Positions 1-8,276 of a stretch of DNA of 33,341 bases are shown here, piece after piece. The notes beneath the pieces were generated by a model. That model was not told where the DNA came from, did not search any database, and saw only the letters and a list, made by a program, of their open reading frames with translations. The DNA is from Candidatus Cacconaster caballi (GTDB lineage Bacteria > Bacteroidota > Bacteroidia > Bacteroidales > UBA932), in the NCBI GenBank assembly GCA_018065695.1, contig JAGHST010000050.1, positions 1-33,341 on the forward strand, in the 5' to 3' direction. The position numbers and the translations under genes were made by a program. Numbering within the stretch: the first letter of the stretch is position 1; each line of letters begins with the position of its first letter.

Positions 1-200
1 AAGTCCATATCCTTCCTGCCATAGACTTCCCTTATGAAGTCCGCCAGATGGGCACAGACTATCCCATAGCGGTTGTAGGTACCTCTGGAACAGGTAACAC
101 CAACCTTTTTACTGAATTCAATATTGTGGTTCCTGAAATAAGCCACAAGCTGTACGCTTCGGGAGCGCTGCTTCAAAATTCTGAGAATCTTTGCGTTCAT
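1..200 (-). CDS. Tyrosine recombinase-like protein, N-terminal part only (runs off the left edge)
   Basis: Reading leftward from an ATG at 200-198, an open frame of 66 codons continues to the window edge. Its residues 20-66 resemble the SAM-like core-binding domain of Bacteroidetes tyrosine recombinases (integrases of conjugative and mobilizable elements): a short YFRNHN-like helix, then GTYNRY, then HLADFIREVYG and a following KDMD that matches the usual 'y-g-v-x-D-i' turn. Family members normally carry about 90-100 residues of arm-binding domain before this point. Here the frame is closed by a stop about a dozen codons upstream of the ATG, so that domain is missing. It is therefore either a short recombinase or a decayed remnant. 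The catalytic Arg/His/Tyr region would lie outside the window, so activity cannot be judged. Identification is by motif resemblance only. Confidence 0.55.
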   Translation of the reverse strand, partial: MNAKILRILKQRSRSVQLVAYFRNHNIEFSKKVGVTCSRGTYNRYGIVCAHLADFIREVYGRKDMD

Positions 201-282
201 TGTGTGTATGAATTTATTGTTAATCAAAAGGTTTCACTGCGTATTGAAGTAAATATATCATTTATTTAACCAAAAAAAAGCA

Positions 283-311
283 TTGTGATTCAAAAACTAT
301 TACTATCTTCG
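283..311 (+). promoter_or_regulatory. Putative Bacteroidetes-type promoter of the first susC
   Basis: A TTG at 283-285 is followed after 18 bases by TATCTTCG (304-311), one mismatch from the Bacteroidetes -7 consensus TAnnTTTG. It lies 64 bases before the susC ATG at 376, leaving an A/T-rich leader of roughly 55-60 bases. No ECF-sigma operator or riboswitch fold is evident. The rest of the 201-375 gap is A/T-rich and holds nothing else I can name. Confidence 0.4.
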
Positions 312-375
312 CTTTAATATACCTTTTTATTAATATAACACAGATTTATTACTTAACACCTAAAACAAAAATCTA

Positions 376-3300
376 ATGAAAAAAGTTTTGACATCGTTGG
401 TAATCTGTCTTTTCGCGTGCATTACAGTTTTCGCACAGAATATGACAATTACCGGTACTGTCACCGCTACTGACGACCCTCAGGGCATCCCTGGCGTTTT
501 CGTTATGGTGAAAGGTACTTCAAACGGTACTTCAACAGGTGCTGATGGACAGTATACCATTCAGACTGAAAAAGGTGCCGTTCTCGTTTTCTCAATGCTC
601 GGCTACACCACTCAAGAAGTGACTGTAAGCGCCGCTTCCAAAGTTGACGTCGTGCTTGAGGCTGAAACCACTCTTCTTGGTGAAGCTGTCGTTACGGCTT
701 TGGGTATGAAGAGGGAGAAGAAAGCCCTTACCTACGCAGTCCAGGATCTCAAGGGAGAATCACTTCTCGAAAACCGTACAGCAAATATCGGTACCTCCCT
801 TTCAGGTAAGGTGGCCGGTATGCTCGTCACCGGTACAATTTCTCCGGGCGGTTCAAACCGTATAGTAATCCGCGGTGAATCTTCACTCAACAACAACCAG
901 CCGCTCCTTGTTATTGACGGTGTGCCTTATGACAACACTCAGGACAATGACTCTATCAGCGGTGCATCTTACGGCGGATATGACTACGGTGACGGTATGG
1001 GTATGCTCAACGCTGATGATATCGAGTCCATCTCTGTCCTCAAAGGCCCTTCAGCAGCAGCTCTCTACGGCTCACGAGGCGGCAGTGGCGTTATCCTCAT
1101 CACCACCAAGAGCGGTAAGAACAATCAGAAACCTCAGGTGACATTCTCAAACAACACCACTTTCGAGACTGTCGCTCTCCAGCCGGATTTCCAGAATGAA
1201 TTCGGTCAGGGCCAGAACGGTGTGTTCGATCCTAATGCCCGCGTTTCCTGGGGTCCTGCAATGGGAACTCCGGTAGAGCACTGGAAGACTCACCAGATGA
1301 CTCCTATGAAAGCCGAAAACAACAACTTCGACTCATTTATGAAGACCGGTTACGCAACAACCACTTCACTCGACGTTGCCGGCGGTACAGAAAAGGCAAC
1401 CTATCGCTTCGGTGTGTCACATCTCCAGCAGGAAGGCGTCATTCCTAACAACGGTCTTCAGAAGACCAACGCCACCGCCCGCGTAAGCGCTGAAATCCTC
1501 CCTCACCTCACAGCTGAGGCAAAGATTCAGTTCGTACATCAGATAGGCAAGAACCGTGTCGGTGTTGGTGCCAGCGGAAACAACCCTATCTTCGCTCTCA
1601 TCTACTCTCCACGAAGCATCAACCTTCACGATATGAAAGAGATTTTCGATGAGGATGGCAACTATCTCGACTGGGCATATTACAACAACGGCGGAAAGGT
1701 CACCCTCTCCACCTTCCAGAACCCGTACGCTCTGTGCGAATATTACGGCAACGAGGATATCACCAACCGTGTAACTGCTCACGGCAACCTCAAGTATGCT
1801 CCTGTAAAGTGGTTCGACATCAAGGCTCAGTATGGTATCGATACATATAACGTCAATAAGGAACTCTGGCGCCGCGAAGGTCTCTGCACCGTTTCAACAG
1901 ATGGATACTATTCAATGAGCACCAGATATTTCAAGGAAATCAATGCTGACGTGCTTGCATCTTTCCACTTTGACAACATAGGCGGTTCAAATTTCAACCT
2001 CTCAGCAAATGCAGGTGCCAACCTCATGCACCGTACAGCCAAGAGCACTTCTGAATCCGCAAGCGGTCTCACCATTCCTCACCTCTATACTATCAGCAAC
2101 GGTAAGACCATTTCTTCAAGCAGCAGCAAGTCTGAAAAAGAGATTCAGTCAGTATATGCAATGCTCCACGCAGAGTACAACGGATACCTCTTCCTGGATT
2201 TGACAGCCCGCAACGACTGGTCATCAACCCTTCCTAAAGGCAACTGGTCTTACTTCTATCCATCAGCATCACTGGGATGGGTCATCACCGAGATGATTGA
2301 CAAATGCGGCGGAAACGTTCCATCCTGGCTGACATACGCAAAACTCCGCGGTGCATACGCACAGGTAGGTAAGGATACCGATCCATACAGCCTCTATCCT
2401 ACTATGGGTACTTCACAGAATCAGGCAGGCGGACGTCTTGTCATGAACCTTCCTGGCACACGCCCTAACGCAGAGCTCAAGCCTGAACGTCAGGACGGTT
2501 ATGAAATCGGTTTCGAAACCCGCCTGTTCAACGGCAGATTCGGCTTCGACTTCACCTGGTACAACCAGACCACAAAGAACCAGATTATCAGCCTTGCAAC
2601 TTCAATCACTTCAGGTTACACCTCAAGAATGATTAACGCAGGTGCCATCAACAACAAGGGTATCGAACTCATCGTTGATGCAGTTCCTGTAGAGACCAAG
2701 GACTGGAACTGGAAGATTCAGTTCAACTACACAAAGAACTGGTCAAAGGTTCTCGAACTTGCCGAAGGCATCGACACATACGTTCTCTCACAGCCTATGT
2801 CACGTATTTCCGTAGTGGCAAAGGTAGGTGAACCTTTCGGCGACATCTATGCAAAGGATGTCAAGACTGACGACCAGGGACGTGTTCTTACCAAAGGCGG
2901 TAAAGTTCAGATTACATCAGAAGAAATCTACAAGGGCAATATGAACCCTGACTGGATGGGTACTCTCACTTCCACTCTCAGATGGAGAGACTTCGACTTC
3001 AGCTTCCTCATCGACGCACGTATCGGTGGCAAGATGTATATGGAGTCTATGCCTCGTCTCGAAGGCAACGGCCAGTTGAAGTCAACCGTTCCGGGCCGTG
3101 CTGAATACTACGCTACTGGCAAGGGCCTGATTACAGACGGTATCGACATTGATACAGGACTTCCTAACACCGTTGAACTCGATCCTACCGCTTACTACAG
3201 CCAGTGGGGCAGTGCTCGCGGCCACTATGTATATGATATGACCAATGTCCGTATGCGTGAAATGAGCCTCGGATACCGCTTCCCTCAGAAGTGGTTCACC

Positions 3301-3480
3301 AACTCCATTGTTAAGGGTATGAAACTCAGCTTTGTAGGAAACAATCTCTTCTTCTTCTACAATGCTATGCCAAGTGTTGACCCGGAGTGCTCATATTCAA
3401 CAGGTACAGCTCAGGGATATGAATCCTGCTCACTTCCTTCAACCCGTCGTTTCGGCTTCAACTTCAACATTACATTCTAA
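376..3480 (+). CDS. SusC/RagA family TonB-dependent outer-membrane transporter
   Basis: 1034 residues, the usual length for SusC-type transporters. A signal peptide ends at the FAQ near residue 21. A carboxypeptidase-D regulatory-like beta-sandwich (about 25-100) follows. Next come the plug domain (about 110-225, with VVTALGM at its start, RGESSLN and LLVIDGVPYDN) and a long 22-strand barrel region ending in a terminal Phe, as needed for outer-membrane insertion. It should import a bound nutrient, typically a glycan fragment or peptide, across the outer membrane using TonB energy. The partner SusD-like lipoprotein starts 21 bases downstream, and a glycoside-hydrolase-like lipoprotein comes after that. 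The 'ALGMKRE' start of the plug differs from the 'VVVGYGTQ' form of the second SusC here, so the two pairs belong to different subgroups. The substrate cannot be told from sequence. Confidence 0.95.
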   Translation: MKKVLTSLVICLFACITVFAQNMTITGTVTATDDPQGIPGVFVMVKGTSNGTSTGADGQYTIQTEKGAVLVFSMLGYTTQEVTVSAASKVDVVLEAETTLLGEAVVTALGMKREKKALTYAVQDLKGESLLENRTANIGTSLSGKVAGMLVTGTISPGGSNRIVIRGESSLNNNQPLLVIDGVPYDNTQDNDSISGASYGGYDYGDGMGMLNADDIESISVLKGPSAAALYGSRGGSGVILITTKSGKNNQKPQVTFSNNTTFETVALQPDFQNEFGQGQNGVFDPNARVSWGPAMGTPVEHWKTHQMTPMKAENNNFDSFMKTGYATTTSLDVAGGTEKATYRFGVSHLQQEGVIPNNGLQKTNATARVSAEILPHLTAEAKIQFVHQIGKNRVGVGASGNNPIFALIYSPRSINLHDMKEIFDEDGNYLDWAYYNNGGKVTLSTFQNPYALCEYYGNEDITNRVTAHGNLKYAPVKWFDIKAQYGIDTYNVNKELWRREGLCTVSTDGYYSMSTRYFKEINADVLASFHFDNIGGSNFNLSANAGANLMHRTAKSTSESASGLTIPHLYTISNGKTISSSSSKSEKEIQSVYAMLHAEYNGYLFLDLTARNDWSSTLPKGNWSYFYPSASLGWVITEMIDKCGGNVPSWLTYAKLRGAYAQVGKDTDPYSLYPTMGTSQNQAGGRLVMNLPGTRPNAELKPERQDGYEIGFETRLFNGRFGFDFTWYNQTTKNQIISLATSITSGYTSRMINAGAINNKGIELIVDAVPVETKDWNWKIQFNYTKNWSKVLELAEGIDTYVLSQPMSRISVVAKVGEPFGDIYAKDVKTDDQGRVLTKGGKVQITSEEIYKGNMNPDWMGTLTSTLRWRDFDFSFLIDARIGGKMYMESMPRLEGNGQLKSTVPGRAEYYATGKGLITDGIDIDTGLPNTVELDPTAYYSQWGSARGHYVYDMTNVRMREMSLGYRFPQKWFTNSIVKGMKLSFVGNNLFFFYNAMPSVDPECSYSTGTAQGYESCSLPSTRRFGFNFNITF

Positions 3481-3501
3481 CCATCAAACCTAGAGACAAT
3501 C

Positions 3502-5181
3502 ATGAAAAATATTTTCAAAGCATTATTTACTGCTGCAGCTGTCCTTCTTTTGATGTCAAGCTGCACCGGCAAGTTCGAGGAGATGAACATAAGCCCTAAT
3601 AGCCCTTCATCCTCAACTGCAGACCCTAAGATGGAGTTCCAGTATGCTCTCAGCCGTTCAATCTGCTACAGAAATACCTATCAGAGTGATGAACTCATCA
3701 TGTTTACGGAATTCTGCGAGTATGATGCAAACACCACACAGGCAAGAGCTGACTATGATATTACCGATGCCGATACAGGCGATATGTGGAGCAGAGGTTA
3801 CTCAACTCTCAAGGAACTCAACAACATTATCCGCATCAGCGGCGAAGACCCTCTTTATGCAAACCTCATCCAGATGGCAAAAATCTGGAGATGCTGGGTG
3901 ATGCTCCGCACGACCGACATCTATGGTGACATTCCGTACAGCGAGGCAGCTTCAGACGATGCACACCTTCCTAAGTACGACACACAGAAGGAAGTTTACT
4001 ACCTTATGTTCACCGAACTTAAGGATGCTGCAGACGCTCTTGATGCAAGCAAGGCCAACACGGTTGGTGATTATGACCTCATCTATCAGGGTGATGCAGC
4101 GAAGTGGAAGAAGTTTGCAAACTCCCTCCGTCTGAGAATGGCTTGCCGTATAGCTGACGTCGATCCATCGAAGGCAGCTACCGAAGCTGCAGCTGCTATC
4201 TCAGCAGGTGTGATGACTTCCAACGCAGACGGCGCATATATGACAATGGGAGCAGAAAGCAATAGCGACTATACTTGGAATCCAATCTATTACGGAAGAA
4301 CTTCAACCCACTCTGCCTGCCATATGTCTCTCGCTTACGAGCGTCTCGTGACCAATCTTGGTGGCGTGGCTTGGCCTACGGCAGCGGATCAGGCAGCAAA
4401 CAAGCAGATTACTGATGCAAGTGTAAATGCGGTCAGCCATCCTGAAAAAGTTGACCCTCGTTCTCCTATCCATTTCCAGCCTGCAGGTACACTCAGTATT
4501 TCTGATCCTGCATTCAATGGTTTCTGGAGAGGTTCAGAACCTGGCCATTCAAGCAACAAGTGCCTCAGCGGTGAGCTTATCGGCCTTCCTGCAGGAGTTG
4601 TTGACAACTGCCAGAACTATGCAAATATGTCTCTCTACTACCGTTCGAATCCTGAAATTCCTTGGACCATTATGAAGTACAGCGAAGTTTGCCTGCTGAA
4701 GGCTATCGCCGGTGCAAGAAATCTCGCTTCTGTCGATGCCAAGTCTGCATATGAAGAAGGTATCAGGGCCGATATGGAATTCTACGGTGTTCCTGCTGCA
4801 ACCATCAATGCTTATCTGAATTCAACAGACAAGAACTACTATGGAACTTCAGTAGCATACAATGACAACTCCGGTTCATGCAACACTGCTCTTGACAAGA
4901 TCATCACTCAGAAGTACATTGCAGGCTTCTTCGAGGGAGCTTTCGAGGCATGGAGTGACCATCGTCAGTATCACAAGCCTACTCTCATCCCGTTCGCAAA
5001 CATTTGCGCGAACTTCATAAGGAGCCAGGCCGACTACGACAACAATACTTCAGATGCTTATCTTCTGAGATTGTACTATCCTTCATCAGAGTACAACACC
5101 AATGAAGAGAACGTCCGTGAAGCTGTCGCACGCCTCGGCGCAGACACCTACCAGAAGAGAGTTTGGTGGGACGTTGATTAA
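3502..5181 (+). CDS. SusD/RagB-like nutrient-binding outer-membrane lipoprotein (SusD-like 2 type)
   Basis: 559 residues. A lipoprotein signal ends in LLLMSSC, with Cys21 as the lipid-anchored residue. The FEEMNISPNSP stretch just after it is typical of the SusD-like_2 subgroup (usual form FEEINTNPN), and the rest is the helical, TPR-containing fold of the family. It would sit as a surface-exposed lid on the SusC-like barrel encoded 21 bases upstream and capture the substrate. A strong hairpin terminator follows 19 bases after the stop, so susC and susD form a two-gene unit with the next gene at least partly separate. The pairing with SusC is firm; the ligand is unknown. Confidence 0.93.
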   Translation: MKNIFKALFTAAAVLLLMSSCTGKFEEMNISPNSPSSSTADPKMEFQYALSRSICYRNTYQSDELIMFTEFCEYDANTTQARADYDITDADTGDMWSRGYSTLKELNNIIRISGEDPLYANLIQMAKIWRCWVMLRTTDIYGDIPYSEAASDDAHLPKYDTQKEVYYLMFTELKDAADALDASKANTVGDYDLIYQGDAAKWKKFANSLRLRMACRIADVDPSKAATEAAAAISAGVMTSNADGAYMTMGAESNSDYTWNPIYYGRTSTHSACHMSLAYERLVTNLGGVAWPTAADQAANKQITDASVNAVSHPEKVDPRSPIHFQPAGTLSISDPAFNGFWRGSEPGHSSNKCLSGELIGLPAGVVDNCQNYANMSLYYRSNPEIPWTIMKYSEVCLLKAIAGARNLASVDAKSAYEEGIRADMEFYGVPAATINAYLNSTDKNYYGTSVAYNDNSGSCNTALDKIITQKYIAGFFEGAFEAWSDHRQYHKPTLIPFANICANFIRSQADYDNNTSDAYLLRLYYPSSEYNTNEENVREAVARLGADTYQKRVWWDVD

Positions 5182-5200
5182 CTGTTCATTCAAATAATCA

Positions 5201-5231
5201 AAGCCGTGCTTTTACAAGTACGGCTTTTTTT
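5201..5231 (+). terminator. Intrinsic terminator after susD
   Basis: An 11-pair stem (5201-5211 with 5216-5226, one G-U pair) with a TTAC loop is followed by an uninterrupted T run to 5231. This is a textbook rho-independent terminator for the susCD pair. The next gene starts only 15 bases beyond it. Confidence 0.85.
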
Positions 5232-5232
5232 A

Positions 5233-5240
5233 TAACTTTA
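5233..5240 (+). promoter_or_regulatory. Possible -7 element directly upstream of the GHL10 gene
   Basis: TAACTTTA at 5233-5240 is one mismatch from TAnnTTTG and lies six bases before the ATG at 5247. It sits immediately behind the susD terminator. If used, transcription would begin at or within a base or two of the start codon. No good -33 TTG is found at the expected spacing, so this is tentative. Confidence 0.3.
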
Positions 5241-5246
5241 CTCCGT

Positions 5247-6410
5247 ATGAAAACCTTTATCAAATCCCTCACTTTTGCAGCAATGGCTGTCGTTTTGATT
5301 TCGACAGGTTGCAGCCGCAACAAGACCGAAGACCTGAAGGTCTGGGCTTGGTTGGGAACGAATGCCGCCCAAAGTGATTCGCTCCTCGAACACTACTTCC
5401 GCAATGCCGCTGAGGCAGGCATAGATGCGGTCTTCTACGAATCCCACGGTGGATATCCTGAGATTCTTGACAGCACCACCTTCACCGACCTTGCGGGAAT
5501 CGACCATCTCACGAGAGCCGCCCGCTTTGCCGAAAAATACGGTGTGGAACTCCACGCCTGGATGTGGACCACAAACCGCTGCGAGAAGACTCTCCGCAAG
5601 GCTCATCCCGAATGGTATCAGGTCACGGCAAAGGGAGAAAATCTGGCCGATATTAAAATGTACAACAGGGAGCACTACAGGTTCCTTTGCCCTAATCACG
5701 AGGGCGTAATGGACTATATGAAGGAAAGAGTCCGCGAAATCGCCGCCATTGAAGGCGTTGCAGGCATACATATGGATTTCATAAGATATCCCGACGCCAT
5801 GCTGCCATATGCCCTTCACGAATCCAGAGGTGTGGTTCAGGATCGCATCTATCCTGACTGGGACTGCTGCTATTGCGACGAGTGCCGTGCCAAGTTCAAG
5901 GCGGAGACCGGTATAGACCCTCTCGACCTTGAAGATCCGACTTCAAATGAGCAGTGGATGCAGTTCCGCTACCGGACGATGGCCGATTATGCAAGTGAAA
6001 TTGCAGCCGAAATCAAAGCCTGCGGCAAGATATCTTCGGCTGCAGTGTTCGCAACTCCGGAAGAGTCCAAGAAGCTTGTGCGTCAGGATTGGGTAAATTT
6101 CAGGAATGTGGACTACTTTATGCCGATGATATACAACTCAGCCTACGGATTCCCTGACGAGTGGATTGAAACCGCCACACGCGAAGGAATTGAAGGTCTT
6201 AAAGCTGCAAACAATCCCGCAGGATTCCTTTCCGGTCTTTCAATGGGAGGACGCCGGATGAGTGAAAGAGTTGACAGCCTGAAGGCTTGTGCGGCTTATG
6301 CCGTTGCCGGCGGCTCACCCGGCATTTGCATCTTCTCTCTGGATAGCTTCAACCGTGCTGAAAACGGATGGGCAGTCCTCAAAGAGATAGTAGCCAGCAT
6401 AAAGCAGTAG
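5247..6410 (+). CDS. GHL10-type glycoside-hydrolase-like lipoprotein
   Basis: 387 residues. A lipoprotein signal peptide ends at LISTGC (Cys22). The body looks like a TIM-barrel of the glycosyl-hydrolase-like 10 (GHL10, YngK-like) type: WAWLGTN near residue 34, an ELHAWMW strand, HMDFIRYPD at 175-183 (the strongest family signature, with Asp177 a likely catalytic or substrate-contact acid) and FMPMIYN in a later strand. A cysteine cluster CCYCDEC (207-213) followed by 'RAKFKAETG' is seen in several related carbohydrate-active lipoproteins and may be structural or metal-binding. Placed directly behind a SusC/SusD pair, it probably trims or processes the imported glycan at the cell surface or in the periplasm. 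Exact activity is not predictable and no classical GH family is claimed. Confidence 0.75.
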   Translation: MKTFIKSLTFAAMAVVLISTGCSRNKTEDLKVWAWLGTNAAQSDSLLEHYFRNAAEAGIDAVFYESHGGYPEILDSTTFTDLAGIDHLTRAARFAEKYGVELHAWMWTTNRCEKTLRKAHPEWYQVTAKGENLADIKMYNREHYRFLCPNHEGVMDYMKERVREIAAIEGVAGIHMDFIRYPDAMLPYALHESRGVVQDRIYPDWDCCYCDECRAKFKAETGIDPLDLEDPTSNEQWMQFRYRTMADYASEIAAEIKACGKISSAAVFATPEESKKLVRQDWVNFRNVDYFMPMIYNSAYGFPDEWIETATREGIEGLKAANNPAGFLSGLSMGGRRMSERVDSLKACAAYAVAGGSPGICIFSLDSFNRAENGWAVLKEIVASIKQ

Positions 6411-6434
6411 AGAATAAACAGTTACAGATAAAAA

Positions 6435-6460
6435 AGAGGTCGGCTTTTCAGCCGGCCTCT
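6435..6460. terminator. Bidirectional terminator between the two convergent Sus loci
   Basis: An 11-pair stem (6435-6445 with 6450-6460, one G-U pair) and a TTTC loop. The plus strand continues into GATTTTTATC, and the minus strand into a T run made by the A tract at 6431-6435. It is placed 24 bases after the GHL10 stop and 24 bases after the end of the minus-strand susD at 6485, so it can serve both converging units. Confidence 0.85.
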
Positions 6461-6484
6461 GATTTTTATCATACAGACTATCTG

Positions 6485-8257
6485 TTACCAACCAGGGTTC
6501 TGACCTATCTGAGGGTTGTAGTCAGCCTGACCTGAAGGGATAGGACGCAGGTACTGACGAGCCTCGAACTTGCGGTCACCATAGCTTGCTGTCGAGAGAT
6601 ATCCTCTTGAATCAGTCTTGGCTGTGCTGCCATTTGCAATGTGGTCACCTACCCAAGCACCGGAAACGATGTCAGGATATTTGACAGTGTCGAGTTTGTC
6701 GAGCTGATGCCAACGGATGAGGCACCAGTAGCGGTCATCGTTGTCGTACATAAGTTCTACGCGGCGCTCACGACGTACTTCCCAAAGAAGGTCACTGATA
6801 CCCATATTGTTCTTAGGGTCAGCCTTCGGAGTTTTGGAAAGGTGAGGCATACCTACGCGGTCACGAAGCTTGTTGATGTCTGCAACTGCACCATCAGCAT
6901 CACCGGTTTCAGCGCAAGCCTCTGCATGGTTGAGAAGAATGACTGCAAGCCAGTAAACCGGAGCGTCGGTGTAGCAGGAGTTTGCATTGTTTCTGTGAAT
7001 CCACTCGATGTTGAGGTTGTCGAACTTCTTCACACCGTAGCCGGAAGAAGAAGTAGTAGCCATAGATCCACCATCGTAGCCGATACGTGGAGTTGCTGAT
7101 GTACCGTTGTACATGAGGCAATCGTCAACGTCGATGGCAAGACGTGGGTCACGGGTTGCAAGAACTGCAGAGAGGTCTGTATCCCAAGTGGTTGTTCCTT
7201 CTACTACTTTCTCTGTGAAGACAGCTTTGTCATTCTTGTCGCAAGTTGTGTTTGCGAGGCATTCGCCGTCGATGAAGAGGAATGAGTCGAAAGCATCCTT
7301 TGACATACCCTTCTGAGTTGTGGAAGAAACGGTATAGTCGCTGACACCGTGGGTGATAAGGCTGGTCTCATACTTTTTGTACATAATCATTTCAGTATTG
7401 CCTGCCAAATCGAGTGAATTGTAGTTGGCCTGATATGCCGGATATTTTGCAAATACGCCACCAGGTCCAGGCTGTGCGTTCTCCTTGGTATTGAGTGCGT
7501 ACATTGAATTACCGATGATAGCGGCCGATGCTGATTTCGACTCAGTGAGGAACCTTTCTGCACGAGATTTGTCGGCAGCCTTGCCGTTCTCGTCAGCAGT
7601 GCGATACTTGCAGAATGTTCCCTCATAGAGGCAGATTTCAGACTTGATAGCCTGTGCAACCTGCTGATTGAACTCAGTCCTGCCTGATGTTGCAGGGATA
7701 TTGAGAACAGCATAGTTGAGATCTTCGAGAACTTTGTCCATAACGCCGTCACGATCCTGACGAGGTCCGTAGAGAACGTCTTCGTCCTGAGGAGTGAGAA
7801 CTTTCTCAACCCAGTAGCAATCACCGAACTGGCGAACCAGCTCATAGTGTTGCATAGCTCTGTAGAGACGTGCTATGCCTTCCCATTTCGCTTTCTTTGT
7901 CTCGCTCATTCCAGGAACGTCCTTGATGTGTTCGATGAGAATGTTTGCACGACGGATCTCAGAATAGCAGTTGTTCCAATTTGAGTTGGAAGCATCTACA
8001 GATGTTGACTTCCAGTTCTGGAATGAAGATGATAGCTGGTTGTCGTTGAGCGATGGGAAATAGAAATTTCCTGAACCGCCGGTTCCGTAGGCAGTGAATG
8101 TTGAATAGAAGTAGTTGGCATACAATTCAACGTTTGCTTCACTTGACCAATAGTTGTCGTTTGTGAACTTTGTAAGAGGGTCCTTTGTGAGAACTTTTTC
8201 ACAGGATACCAGTACAAGGCTCGCGATAACAGCAAGTATAAATATTGATTTTTTCAT
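6485..8257 (-). CDS. SusD/RagB family nutrient-binding outer-membrane lipoprotein
   Basis: 590 residues, the normal RagB/SusD length. The signal peptide ends in SLVLVSC with Cys19 as the lipid anchor. The mature start 'EKVLTKDPLTKFTNDNYW' and the following NVELYANYFYSTF and RRANILIEHI stretches are characteristic of classical SusD proteins (helical TPR part). The C-terminal RERRVELMYDNDDRYWCLIRW block is the well-conserved late SusD motif. The gene is second in a minus-strand pair, 19 bases behind the SusC-like gene. It should bind the ligand at the cell surface and hand it to that transporter. The substrate is unknown and no enzyme gene is attached to this pair. Confidence 0.95.
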   Translation of the reverse strand: MKKSIFILAVIASLVLVSCEKVLTKDPLTKFTNDNYWSSEANVELYANYFYSTFTAYGTGGSGNFYFPSLNDNQLSSSFQNWKSTSVDASNSNWNNCYSEIRRANILIEHIKDVPGMSETKKAKWEGIARLYRAMQHYELVRQFGDCYWVEKVLTPQDEDVLYGPRQDRDGVMDKVLEDLNYAVLNIPATSGRTEFNQQVAQAIKSEICLYEGTFCKYRTADENGKAADKSRAERFLTESKSASAAIIGNSMYALNTKENAQPGPGGVFAKYPAYQANYNSLDLAGNTEMIMYKKYETSLITHGVSDYTVSSTTQKGMSKDAFDSFLFIDGECLANTTCDKNDKAVFTEKVVEGTTTWDTDLSAVLATRDPRLAIDVDDCLMYNGTSATPRIGYDGGSMATTSSSGYGVKKFDNLNIEWIHRNNANSCYTDAPVYWLAVILLNHAEACAETGDADGAVADINKLRDRVGMPHLSKTPKADPKNNMGISDLLWEVRRERRVELMYDNDDRYWCLIRWHQLDKLDTVKYPDIVSGAWVGDHIANGSTAKTDSRGYLSTASYGDRKFEARQYLRPIPSGQADYNPQIGQNPGW

Positions 8258-8276
8258 ATTCTTTGTCCTCCCTTAA

